Part shown: piece by piece, positions 18,880 through 27,326 of the stretch
Position numbering within the stretch: position 1 is the stretch's first letter
How the letters are laid out: the number at the start of each line of letters is the position of its first letter
Assembly (NCBI GenBank): GCA_029931975.1
Contig: JAOZQY010000007.1
Span: forward strand, 25,399-89,398
Origin: Bacteroidales bacterium
GTDB lineage: Bacteria; Bacteroidota; Bacteroidia; Bacteroidales; GCA-2748055
Length of the DNA: 64,000 bases
Direction: 5' to 3'
Notes under the pieces: model-generated
Databases searched by the model: none
What the model saw: the letters and a program-made list of their open reading frames with translations, nothing else
What the model was told of the DNA's origin: nothing
Made by a program: the position numbers and the translations under genes

Positions 18880-20265
18880 ATGAGCTTAGTTATCTCAATT
18901 TCAGGCATTCGTGGAACCATTGGAGGCAAGCCTTCTGAAGGTTTAACACCCATCGATACAGTACAATTTGCAGCGGCTTACGCCTCCTGGCTGATTGCAA
19001 AATCCGGGAAGGAAAGGCCGTCGGTAGCCCTGGGGCGCGATGCACGTATTTCCGGACCCATGGTGGAGCAACTGGTTTCAGCCACACTTTCGGCCATGGG
19101 TGTGGATGTGTACCTGATGGGATTTGCCACCACTCCGACGGTGGAAATAGCTGTCACAGAAATGGGTGCTGATGGTGGCATCATCCTGACCGCCAGTCAT
19201 AATCCGGCACAGTGGAATGCGTTAAAACTGCTCAATGGCAGGGGGGAGTTTCTTTCAGGAGCGGATGGTGAAGCCATTCTAAAGGCGGCCCGCTCCAATG
19301 ATTACAGCTTTGCGGATGTAAAAAAACTGGGGCGCATTAAACCTCTGGAAGGAATGGACGTCAAACACATCGATCAGGTACTTGAATTGGACCTTGTATT
19401 ACCTGAAAAGATAAAAAAGAAAAACTTTCGTGTGGCTATTGATTGTGTAAATTCGGTAGGAGGTCTTATTCTTCCACAGCTGCTTAAAGCACTGGGAGTG
19501 GAAGATGTGATAGAGCTTTATTGCGATCCCACGGGCGATTTTCCCCATAATCCCGAACCACTTCCTGAAAACCTGACGGAGATTTCTGAGTTGATGGTAC
19601 GTGAAAAGGCCGATGTTGGATTTGTGGTGGATCCCGATGTGGACCGCCTGGCCATTGTTTGTGAAGATGGCTCAATGTTTGGCGAAGAATATACTCTGGT
19701 GGCCGTAGCCGATTATATTCTCTCAAGGAAGCCGGGCAATACTGCTTCAAACCTTTCATCCACCAGGGCGCTCAGGGATGTAAGCGAAGGACATGGACAA
19801 TCCTATTTCCCATCTGCAGTGGGAGAGGTGAATGTGGTCAGGACCATGAAGCAGAATGAGTGTGTGATTGGGGGTGAAGGCAATGGTGGAATCATCTACC
19901 CGGCTCTTCATTACGGAAGGGATGCGCTGGTAGGGATTGCCCTGTTTTTGACCCACCTTGCCGAAAGTGGTATGGAGTGTAGTGTCTTGCGTAAGTGCTA
20001 TCCCGATTACTTTATCTCCAAGAATAAGATCACTCTTCCGGAAGGTGTCGATGCTGATCAGCTGCTTGCTGCTTTTGAACAAGCCTATGCTAGCTATGAT
20101 ATTAATAAGGTGGATGGAGTGAAAGTGGATATGCCCGAAGGATGGGTGCACCTGCGGAAATCCAATACCGAACCGATTATTCGCCTTTATGCCGAAGCCG
20201 GCAGCAGTGAAGAGGCTGAGCGAATTGCCGGGGAGGCCATGCATGCTATAAATGAATTATTATAA
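18880..20265 (+). CDS. glmM: Phosphoglucosamine / phosphohexose mutase (GlmM-type)
   Basis: Alpha-D-phosphohexomutase of 461 residues. The phosphoserine loop ILTASHNP puts the catalytic Ser at 106. The metal loop is DPDVDRLA (about residues 251-258), the sugar-binding loop is GGEGNGG, and the phosphate-binding loop is RKSNTEPIIRLYAEA near the C-terminus. Bacteroidota proteins of this kind convert glucosamine-6-phosphate to glucosamine-1-phosphate for peptidoglycan and LPS, though phosphomannomutase or phosphoglucomutase activity cannot be excluded. A GlmU-like nucleotidyltransferase, which would use the product, is found at 24.5-25.7 kb. The gene starts a plus-strand series with efflux genes 28 nt downstream. 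Confidence 0.85.
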   Translation: MSLVISISGIRGTIGGKPSEGLTPIDTVQFAAAYASWLIAKSGKERPSVALGRDARISGPMVEQLVSATLSAMGVDVYLMGFATTPTVEIAVTEMGADGGIILTASHNPAQWNALKLLNGRGEFLSGADGEAILKAARSNDYSFADVKKLGRIKPLEGMDVKHIDQVLELDLVLPEKIKKKNFRVAIDCVNSVGGLILPQLLKALGVEDVIELYCDPTGDFPHNPEPLPENLTEISELMVREKADVGFVVDPDVDRLAIVCEDGSMFGEEYTLVAVADYILSRKPGNTASNLSSTRALRDVSEGHGQSYFPSAVGEVNVVRTMKQNECVIGGEGNGGIIYPALHYGRDALVGIALFLTHLAESGMECSVLRKCYPDYFISKNKITLPEGVDADQLLAAFEQAYASYDINKVDGVKVDMPEGWVHLRKSNTEPIIRLYAEAGSSEEAERIAGEAMHAINELL

Positions 20266-20293
20266 TTAGGACTATTGTTATTTTAAAGGGACC

Positions 20294-21676
20294 ATGAAAA
20301 GAAAGACCATACTTGCCATTGTTATTCCTGTGACTCTGATTGTTACATTGGTACTTTATTCAATGTTTTCAGGAAAGGAGAAAGAAGTTGTCATCGAAAC
20401 CGAGGTGGAGCAGGGAGTATTTGAAATTGCCGTAATGGTTACTGGTGAGCTTCAGGCCATCCGGGAGACTGAGATTAAGGCGCCCTCACAGCTACGAAGC
20501 AGAAACCTGCGAATCCGTAGTGTAAAGATCCAGGATCTGATTCCCGAAGGTACTGTAGTTGATTCCGGACAATGGGTGGCTACCCTGGACCGGTCCGAAG
20601 CAGATAATTCACTGAAGGATATCATGGATAACCTGGAACAGAAACAGTCTGAGTATATGCGGGTCAAGCTGGATACCACCATGCAGCTCAGGGAACTGCG
20701 CGATGAGTTATTTAACTTGAAGTTTGCCATGGAGGAGGCAGAAATCACAGTGGAGCAATCCAAGTTTGAACCCCCGGCTACCATTCGCCAGGCACAGATT
20801 GAACTGGAGAAGGCCAAAAGAGCCTACAGTCAGGCTGAGAAGAATTATGATTTGAAGGTAAGACAGTCAGCTGCTAATATGCGCGAGGCAGAGATCAATA
20901 TGGCCCGGGACCAGCGGAGTAAGGATGAGATGGAAGCCGTGTTGCAGATGTTTGATATCTATGCTCCCGGATCGGGGATGGTAATCTATAAGAAAGATTG
21001 GAACGGACAAAAAAGGACCGCCGGATCGGAAATTAATACCTGGGACCTGGCAGTGGCTACCCTGCCTGATCTCTCTACCATGATTTCCATGACCTATGTG
21101 AATGAGATCGATATCAGTAAGCTGAAAAAGGGACAGAAGGTTGATATTGGTGTGGATGCTTTTCCCGAGAAAAAGTTTTCCGGGGAAGTGGTCGAGGTTG
21201 CCAATATAGGTCAGCAGCTCCCCAATACGGATGCCAAAGTATTTGAGGTGCGAATTGAACTCAATGAGCGGGACACCATACTCAGGCCTTCTATGACCAC
21301 CAGCAATATGGTGATTACCAAGGTGCTGGATAGTGTGTTGTTTATTCCGCTGGAAGCAGTGCATGCCAATGATAGCCTGACCTTTGTTTACACCCGTGAC
21401 GGTAGAAAGCAGGTGGTAGTACTGAGTGAATCCAATGAAAACCATATTGTAGTGGATATGGGATTGAAGAAAGGAGAGAAGCTCTACCTATCCAATCCGG
21501 ACAATCCTGAAAACTTTGAATATGCAGGACTGGAGCTGATGAAGGAGATCGAACGCAGAAAGGCCGAGGAGGAGCAGAAGAGGAAGGAAATGATGGAGCA
21601 GATGAATCAGCCAAAACAGCCACGTAATTTCCAGGGTCCAAGCCCGGGTGGACAGGCAAGAACTAAAAGGAAGTAG
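20294..21676 (+). CDS. HlyD/MacA-type periplasmic adaptor (membrane fusion) protein
   Basis: A 460-residue adaptor of a tripartite export system, anchored by one N-terminal TM helix (about 5-24). A split lipoyl/barrel-sandwich domain flanks a coiled-coil hairpin (about residues 95-215, Glu/Lys/Arg-rich heptads with EKAKRAYSQAEKNYDL). A beta-barrel domain follows with INTWDLAVATLPDLSTM and GQKVDIGVDAFPEKKFSGEV. The C-terminus is a low-complexity charged tail with many Glu, Lys, Met and Pro. It is followed 4 nt later by a MacB-type permease and then a TolC-type protein, so it links the inner-membrane permease to the outer-membrane channel. The substrate is unknown. Confidence 0.9.
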   Translation: MKRKTILAIVIPVTLIVTLVLYSMFSGKEKEVVIETEVEQGVFEIAVMVTGELQAIRETEIKAPSQLRSRNLRIRSVKIQDLIPEGTVVDSGQWVATLDRSEADNSLKDIMDNLEQKQSEYMRVKLDTTMQLRELRDELFNLKFAMEEAEITVEQSKFEPPATIRQAQIELEKAKRAYSQAEKNYDLKVRQSAANMREAEINMARDQRSKDEMEAVLQMFDIYAPGSGMVIYKKDWNGQKRTAGSEINTWDLAVATLPDLSTMISMTYVNEIDISKLKKGQKVDIGVDAFPEKKFSGEVVEVANIGQQLPNTDAKVFEVRIELNERDTILRPSMTTSNMVITKVLDSVLFIPLEAVHANDSLTFVYTRDGRKQVVVLSESNENHIVVDMGLKKGEKLYLSNPDNPENFEYAGLELMKEIERRKAEEEQKRKEMMEQMNQPKQPRNFQGPSPGGQARTKRK

Positions 21677-21680
21677 GCCC

Positions 21681-23030
21681 ATGGGACGCTATTTGCATGA
21701 CGTAGTTATAGCCATTGAGTCGATCATGGCCAACCAGATGCGAAGTATTCTGACAGCCCTGGGGATTATTTTCGGGGTAGCAGCGGTAATTACCATGCTG
21801 GCTATTGGTAAGGGAGCGCAACAGGAGATACTCGAGCAGATCAAGATGGTGGGGGTTAACAATATCATGGTGACTCCTATTATTGAAGCTTCTGAAGGGG
21901 AGAACGGTACTGACTCAGGAGGAGAGTCCCAGAAGAAAAAGTTTTCACCGGGACTAAGCCTCAAGGATGTGGATGCCATTAAGGAGGTGATCCCTACCGT
22001 GAATACAGCCTCTGCCGAAATAACACTGAACTCTTATGTTATCAAGGAAGGGAAACGGGCAAGTGCCAAGCTGCTGGGTGTATCCAATGCCTATTTCGAA
22101 ATTTTTAATCTTCCTCTTCAGGAGGGTGGTTTTTTTAATGATTTTCAGGAAGAAAACGGTATTCCGGTTTGTGTGATCGGGGCCAATATCAAGAATAAGT
22201 TTTTCAGCAAGGAGGATCCTATCGGCAAATACATCAAGTTTGATAAGGTCTGGCTAAAGGTGATTGGTGTGCTGGAAAAGAATGATGTTAGCCTGACCCG
22301 TTTCGAAAATATAGGTGTTAATGTGATGAACGACAATATCTATGTGCCGGTAAAAACCATGTTAATGCGCTACCAGAACAGGGCCCTGGTGGGCTCCAGG
22401 ATCAAAGGTAGTGAAGGCATGTTTTTCTTTGGTGGCATGGCAGCCAGTTTCTCATCCTCCAACGACAGTGAGTCCAACTACAACCAGCTGGACCGGATTA
22501 TCGTGCAGGTGAAAGAGTCAAACGAATTGGCTCCCTCCACCGACCTGATGGCCCGATTGCTTCTCAGGCGACATGAGGAGGTAAAGGATTTTGAGATCAC
22601 AGTCCCGGAGCTGCTGCTCAAACAGGAGCAACGGACCAAGGACATCTTTAATATTGTGCTTGGGGCCATTGCCAGCATCTCCCTGCTGGTGGGCGGCATC
22701 GGGATCATGAATATCATGTATGCCACAGTGATGGAGCGTATCAAGGAGATTGGGACGCGGCTGGCCATTGGTGCTCAGAAAAGGGATATTGTGGTTCAGT
22801 TCCTGGCCGAAGCTGTTCTGATCAGTGTAATTGGCGGCCTGATTGGTGTCATTATTGGGATTACAGCCTCTTGGCTGGTCAACCGCTTTGCCGATATTGC
22901 AACCATTGTTACACCCATCAGTGTTATTATTTCATTTGCAGTTTCTGCATCTGTAGGCGTTATCTTCGGGTACTCGCCAGCTAAAAGGGCTTCCGAACGG
23001 GATCCCATCGAATCTTTAAGGTATGAATAA
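21681..23030 (+). CDS. MacB/FtsX-type ABC transporter permease
   Basis: An inner-membrane permease of about 449 residues with a first TM (about 20-40, QMRSILTALGIIFGVAAVIT), a periplasmic MacB_PCD domain (about 45-300) and an FtsX domain with three TM helices (about 325-445), including LLVGGIGIMNIMYATVMERI and the GYSPAKRASERDPIESLRYE tail typical of MacB-like permeases. The open frame begins at 21648 inside the adaptor gene, but the ATG at 21681, preceded by AAGGAAG, is the better start. Unlike MacB itself there is no N-terminal ATPase domain, and no ATPase gene lies in this operon. The ATP-binding subunit must be encoded elsewhere, or the permease is used in a different way. Confidence 0.88.
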   Translation: MGRYLHDVVIAIESIMANQMRSILTALGIIFGVAAVITMLAIGKGAQQEILEQIKMVGVNNIMVTPIIEASEGENGTDSGGESQKKKFSPGLSLKDVDAIKEVIPTVNTASAEITLNSYVIKEGKRASAKLLGVSNAYFEIFNLPLQEGGFFNDFQEENGIPVCVIGANIKNKFFSKEDPIGKYIKFDKVWLKVIGVLEKNDVSLTRFENIGVNVMNDNIYVPVKTMLMRYQNRALVGSRIKGSEGMFFFGGMAASFSSSNDSESNYNQLDRIIVQVKESNELAPSTDLMARLLLRRHEEVKDFEITVPELLLKQEQRTKDIFNIVLGAIASISLLVGGIGIMNIMYATVMERIKEIGTRLAIGAQKRDIVVQFLAEAVLISVIGGLIGVIIGITASWLVNRFADIATIVTPISVIISFAVSASVGVIFGYSPAKRASERDPIESLRYE

Positions 23031-24519
23031 TATGTTTCGCAAGGTAATCATAGGATTATGCCTGGTGCTTGGCATCCAGGTCTCTGCACAGTCTCAGTCA
23101 GATATAGAAGTGAAGAAGCTTACGCTTCCTGAGGTCATTAAATTGGCGCATGAGCAGTCCTTGATGGCCCTGATGTCGAGACATCAGTTCCGTAGTAGCT
23201 ACTGGGAGTACAGGTCCCACCAGGCCAATTACAGGCCCGGGCTGACCCTGGAGGGAACCTTGCCTGCCTTGACCAATGCTACGGAGAGTGTGATTCAGCC
23301 CGATGGTACAGAGGAGTTTGTACAACGCTCCAATATGAAAACTTCCGTGGAAATGCAGCTGAACCAAAATATAGCGCTTACTGGCGGACGTGTGTTTGTA
23401 AGCTCTCAACTTCAGAGAAATGATAACTTCGGAGAGGATCCGCCAAACACCTATCTCTCTTACCCGGTGACCATTGGGTTTATGCAGCCCATTAATGGCT
23501 ACAATGAATTCAAATGGGCCCGTAAGATTGAGCCCATAAAGTTTGAGCAGGCCAAACTGCAATATCTTAATACAATGGAGCGGGTGAGCCAGCAATCGGT
23601 CAGGTATTTTTTCGATTTAGCACTGGCCCAGATCAACCTTGAGATTGCAGAGAAAAATATGGCCAATAGCGATACCCTTTATCAGATTGCCACGGGGCGT
23701 TACCAGCTGGGAACCATTGCAGAGAATGATTTGCTCCAGATGGAACTCAGTCGTTTGAACTCGGAGACATCCCTGAATGAAGCGATTATTGACCTGGAAC
23801 TGCGTAAATCCAGGCTTCGTTCTTTCCTGGGATTCAATAGCAAGGTTAGCCTGGAGCTGGTTCTTCCCAGGGAGGTTCCCATGATTGAAATGGATTATGA
23901 AAGGACCCTGGCCGAGGCCAGAGAAAACAATCCGGATATACTGAATATGCGGCGGCAGTTGCTGGAGGCAGAACAGGCTGTTGCGGAGGCTCGATCACGT
24001 AAGGGTTTTCGGGGGGATCTCTTTGCGCAATTCGGACTCAGTGGTAATGATTATGATATTCCTGGCGCATATGGCAACCTGGACCGTCAGCAGCGGGTAG
24101 AAGTGGGTATACAGGTACCTATACTGGACTGGGGTATGGGAAAGGGGCTATACCGAATGGCTCAGTCAGCAGAGGAGGTAGTTAAAATGGATGTGAGTCA
24201 GTCCATGATCGATTTCGATGAGAATATTTTCCTCCAGGTCATGCAGTTCAATCTGCAGGATAACCAGGTGGCCATTGCTTCCAAGGCAGATACCATTGCC
24301 GACCTTCGCTATGAGGTTACCAAGCAGCGATTTCTTATTGGGAAGATTGATGTGCTGGATCTGAATGTGGCCGTGGAAGAAAAGGATGTGGCCCGCCGGG
24401 GTTTTGTGGAAGCTTTACGTAACTATTGGAACTACTATTACGACCTGAGGGGACTCACCCTTTTTGATTGGCAGAAGGGGATAAAACTTTCGGAGGACTT
24501 TGACGATTTGCTGGATTAG
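23023..24519 (+). CDS. TolC-family outer-membrane efflux protein
   Basis: A 498-residue outer-membrane channel with a signal peptide (cleavage near A22/Q23) and two repeats of long amphipathic helices. Examples are LGTIAENDLLQMELSRLNSETSLNEA and the later ARENNPDILNMRRQLLEAEQAVAEAR, each described here only by region (about residues 225-255 and 300-330). It overlaps the end of the permease gene by 8 nt, completing an adaptor-permease-channel set. Such Bacteroidota sets export lipophilic compounds or peptides; the substrate here is unknown. The stop is followed after 4 nt by the convergent GlmU-like gene. Confidence 0.88.
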   Translation: MNNMFRKVIIGLCLVLGIQVSAQSQSDIEVKKLTLPEVIKLAHEQSLMALMSRHQFRSSYWEYRSHQANYRPGLTLEGTLPALTNATESVIQPDGTEEFVQRSNMKTSVEMQLNQNIALTGGRVFVSSQLQRNDNFGEDPPNTYLSYPVTIGFMQPINGYNEFKWARKIEPIKFEQAKLQYLNTMERVSQQSVRYFFDLALAQINLEIAEKNMANSDTLYQIATGRYQLGTIAENDLLQMELSRLNSETSLNEAIIDLELRKSRLRSFLGFNSKVSLELVLPREVPMIEMDYERTLAEARENNPDILNMRRQLLEAEQAVAEARSRKGFRGDLFAQFGLSGNDYDIPGAYGNLDRQQRVEVGIQVPILDWGMGKGLYRMAQSAEEVVKMDVSQSMIDFDENIFLQVMQFNLQDNQVAIASKADTIADLRYEVTKQRFLIGKIDVLDLNVAVEEKDVARRGFVEALRNYWNYYYDLRGLTLFDWQKGIKLSEDFDDLLD

Positions 24520-24523
24520 AAAA

Positions 24524-25705
24524 TCAGCTTCTGAATTGCTTGCTTTGCTGATAGATATGATCCAGGATGCTCCGGTCTTCCTGTGACAGCTCCATACCCC
24601 TGCATTCCAGGACCAGGTTGGCTGTCTCCAGTACCTTCTCCATTTTATAGTCTGTAAAACCTCCGGCTCCTCCCCAGCTGAAAGAGGGGATAAAGGTTTT
24701 GGGGAATCCTGAACCGAAAATATTTGCCGATACACCCACCACGGTACCTGTATTAAACATAGTATTAATGCCGCATTTGGAATGGTCGCCCATGATCAGG
24801 CCGCAGAACCGACTTCCTGTATTGATAAATTTGCTTTCGGGGTAGTTCCAGACCTTCACCTGGGCATAGTTGTTTTTCAGGTTGGAGTTATTGGTATCGG
24901 CTCCCAGATTACACCATTCGCCCAGCACCGAATTACCCAGATATCCGTCATGGGCCTTGTTGGAGTTGGAATGCAGCACTGAATTCTTGATTTCGCCGCC
25001 TACCTTACAATAGGGGCCTATGGTGGTGGGTCCATAGATTTTAGCTCCCATTTTCACCACAGCTCTCTGACCAAGGGCAAATGGTCCGCGAATGACAGAT
25101 CCCTCCATAATTTCACTATCCGTACCCAGGTAGATTGGTCCACGTGTTGCATTAAGTGTAAAATAGCCTCCTTTAAAACCCGGCTCCACGAACACATTTT
25201 CCGGCCGGTCCACCTGCACCGTATCGCTCAGTTTTTCGCTGCTTCGTCCCCGGGTGACACGCCTGAAATCGGCCTCAATCTCCTGTCCGTTCAAACGAAA
25301 GATCTTCCAGGGATAGTCCACCAGTGAAATATCGCCCGCATACTCTTTTCCCTCCTTGATCCATTGTTCCGGATCAAAAGAATCACATATGAGCTTCCCG
25401 ATCCGGGCAGCCAGCAAAAGCCCATCCTTTACAAGAATCTGCTTCTCTTTCAGACTGTTGACGATGTCTAAAATATTATTGTCAGGCAGGAGAGAGCTGT
25501 TGATGAGGAGATTGGAATCTCCTGGTCTGCATGGGTACTTTCCCCGCAGATATTTTTTCGTAAGGGGTGAGGAAAGGATCCCCAGTTCATGCTCCCACTT
25601 TTCTGCAATGGTCATAATCCCAAGCCTGAGATCCGAGACAGGACGGGTAAAGGTAAGGGGCAGGAGCTTGTCCCAGAAATGGTGGTCAAACAGGATCAGC
25701 TGCAT
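24524..25705 (-). CDS. GlmU-like sugar nucleotidyltransferase/acyltransferase family protein
   Basis: A 393-residue protein of the Bacteroidota 'GlmU family' type. The N-terminus (MQLILFDHHFWDKLLPLTFT) lacks the classical nucleotidyltransferase LAAGxGTRM signature and starts with the family's own FxRPxSDLRLG (TRPVSDLRLGI) motif. The C-terminal half is a left-handed beta-helix of hexapeptide repeats (about residues 180-370), with KIYGPTTIGPYCKVGGEI and HSNSNKAHDGYLGNSVLGEW-like turns. It may activate sugar-1-phosphates for cell-envelope synthesis, but substrate and activity are uncertain because the nucleotide-binding loop is divergent. It is downstream of rpmE2 but separated from it by a strong terminator, so it probably has its own promoter. 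Confidence 0.78.
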   Translation of the reverse strand: MQLILFDHHFWDKLLPLTFTRPVSDLRLGIMTIAEKWEHELGILSSPLTKKYLRGKYPCRPGDSNLLINSSLLPDNNILDIVNSLKEKQILVKDGLLLAARIGKLICDSFDPEQWIKEGKEYAGDISLVDYPWKIFRLNGQEIEADFRRVTRGRSSEKLSDTVQVDRPENVFVEPGFKGGYFTLNATRGPIYLGTDSEIMEGSVIRGPFALGQRAVVKMGAKIYGPTTIGPYCKVGGEIKNSVLHSNSNKAHDGYLGNSVLGEWCNLGADTNNSNLKNNYAQVKVWNYPESKFINTGSRFCGLIMGDHSKCGINTMFNTGTVVGVSANIFGSGFPKTFIPSFSWGGAGGFTDYKMEKVLETANLVLECRGMELSQEDRSILDHIYQQSKQFRS

Positions 25706-25721
25706 CTTTTTTATTTAAAAG

Positions 25722-25756
25722 TAAAAAAAAAAGCCATCCCAATAATGAGATGGCTT
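25722..25756 (-). terminator. Rho-independent terminator after rpmE2
   Basis: On the minus strand an 8-bp stem AAGCCATC/GATGGCTT with a 10-nt loop is followed directly by a run of about ten T. It lies 23 nt past the rpmE2 stop and before the GlmU-like gene. Confidence 0.8.
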
Positions 25757-25778
25757 GCGATCAGGATGTATTTTCCTG

Positions 25779-26045
25779 CTATTTTTTCTTTTTATCCAGG
25801 TGGGTCTTGTACCGGTTCATGAACTTATCCACACGTCCGGCAGTATCGACCAGTTTCATCTTACCGGTATAAAACGGGTGTGAAGTACTGGAGATTTCAA
25901 GTTTGATCAGTGGATACTCATTTCCATCTTCCATTTTAATAGTCTCTTTGGAGGGAGCTGTTGACTTGGTCAGGAAGGTGAATTCATTGGACATGTCCTT
26001 AAATGCAACTAATCTGTAGTTCTTTGGATGTATATCTTTCTTCAT
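25779..26045 (-). CDS. rpmE2: 50S ribosomal protein L31, type B
   Basis: An L31 protein of 88 residues from the ATG at 26045 ([19 protein letters not shown]). The open frame runs further up, to 26069, but the conserved family start is MKKDIHP. It is the type B form: it has the DIHPxNYR start, [11 protein letters not shown] and RVDKFMNRY, and lacks the CxxC zinc-binding cysteines of type A L31. It ends in a lysine-rich tail. A TATCTTTG promoter element lies 45 nt upstream and a strong terminator follows, so it is a single-gene transcript. Confidence 0.96.
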   Translation of the reverse strand: MKKDIHPKNYRLVAFKDMSNEFTFLTKSTAPSKETIKMEDGNEYPLIKLEISSTSHPFYTGKMKLVDTAGRVDKFMNRYKTHLDKKKK

Positions 26046-26089
26046 CTTATTGTTATTTTCAAAACCCACGCTTTTTTCAAAACGGAATG

Positions 26090-26097
26090 CAAAGATA
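26090..26097 (-). promoter_or_regulatory. Candidate promoter -7 element for rpmE2
   Basis: The minus strand reads TATCTTTG (TAnnTTTG consensus), 45 nt before the L31 start, in the 62-nt gap after the GNAT-like gene. No strong -33 TTTG is visible. Confidence 0.45.
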
Positions 26098-26107
26098 GAA
26101 ATGTTTG

Positions 26108-27310
26108 TTATAACTTCAAAATATTTGGAGGAAGTTTTGACTCATTTACAGCATCTTCCATAAATCTTTTATAAGGTTTTTTCCTGTCGAACAAATATCG
26201 GTAGGTATGATGCGTTTTGACATGTGTGGCTCCGGTAGCCAGGTATAGGGAAATCATTTTGGGATTGAAATCGCCTACCCATGAAAGTTCAAACTCTTTG
26301 TAATGCGGTTTCTGGTCCATCACCTTCCTTAGCTGGTAGAAAATACCGGATTCCACGCCGGAGTTTTGGTATTTTGGAATCACACCGGCTGCAGTTCCCC
26401 GGGCCCTGGTTATGGTATTCTTTCTTTTATAATTCAGGAACTTCAGTTTGTTTACCAGGTGGAGCTTTCCGTTGAGGTGCCTGAAAATCTGGTTGGCATC
26501 GGGAAGGAACATGAAAAAGGCTATGGGTTCATTGTTAAAGTAAGCATACCAGATCATCTCCGGATCAATAATTGATTTAATCTTCCTCAGTTCATCATAG
26601 AGTGAGGCGGGATCCATGGGGGTGAAATCCTTTCTGAACTTACTCCATGCCTGGTTGTAGATGGAGACAGTATCGTCTACAAAGCGGGAGGTGTTTTTTG
26701 GGTCAAAATGTTTGTATGAGTAGCCTTCCCGGTGGTTGATCCATTCGGCAATTTTCCAGAAGCGTTCAGGGAAGGGTTTATTCAGGTCAAGATGAAAGCT
26801 CAGTTGTCTGTAGTAGAGTTGAAAACCATAGCTCTCAAATAGTTCTTTGTAATAGGGCGGGTTGTATGTCATCCCCAGAGCCTGTGGGATAAAGCCCTGA
26901 ACAAGGCAGCCCCAGTTGGTATCGTTCTCGCCGAAGTTGATGGGGCCGGTCATGGCCTCGTAGCCATTTTTCTGCAGCCACACTTTGGCCGTATCGAAAA
27001 GCATAAACGCTACCTGCTGATCGTCAACGGACTCAAAAAAGCCACATCCGCCACTCTTCACATAATCAGCTTCATCCTTGTCGGTATCATAGAAGGCTGC
27101 AATTCTGCCCACAGTTTTCCCCTGGTCGTTCCGGACGATCCACCTTACAGCCTTGCCGTGCTTATAATAGGGATTGATTCCGGGATTAAAAGCATTCCTG
27201 ATCTCGCTATCGAACTGAACCACATGGCTGGGATCGTTACGGTACAATTTCCTGGGAAAATCCAGGAAATCCTTTTCGTGCTGTTTGTTTTCCACTGCCA
27301 GAATCTGCAT
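26108..27310 (-). CDS. GNAT-superfamily acyltransferase-like protein
   Basis: A protein of about 400 residues from the ATG at 27310 ([19 protein letters not shown]). The frame is open further upstream, but that part lies inside the preceding gene. It resembles the large GNAT-like proteins of Bacteroidota with the signature [20 protein letters not shown] at the N-terminus, VGRIAAFYD, and [19 protein letters not shown] in the middle. A late [20 protein letters not shown] segment fits the acyl-CoA-binding region. The substrate is unknown. It follows the class V aminotransferase by 16 nt, so the two are co-transcribed and may act on the same metabolite. Confidence 0.7.
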   Translation of the reverse strand: MQILAVENKQHEKDFLDFPRKLYRNDPSHVVQFDSEIRNAFNPGINPYYKHGKAVRWIVRNDQGKTVGRIAAFYDTDKDEADYVKSGGCGFFESVDDQQVAFMLFDTAKVWLQKNGYEAMTGPINFGENDTNWGCLVQGFIPQALGMTYNPPYYKELFESYGFQLYYRQLSFHLDLNKPFPERFWKIAEWINHREGYSYKHFDPKNTSRFVDDTVSIYNQAWSKFRKDFTPMDPASLYDELRKIKSIIDPEMIWYAYFNNEPIAFFMFLPDANQIFRHLNGKLHLVNKLKFLNYKRKNTITRARGTAAGVIPKYQNSGVESGIFYQLRKVMDQKPHYKEFELSWVGDFNPKMISLYLATGATHVKTHHTYRYLFDRKKPYKRFMEDAVNESKLPPNILKL

Positions 27311-27326
27311 AGTAGAATCGTTTGAT

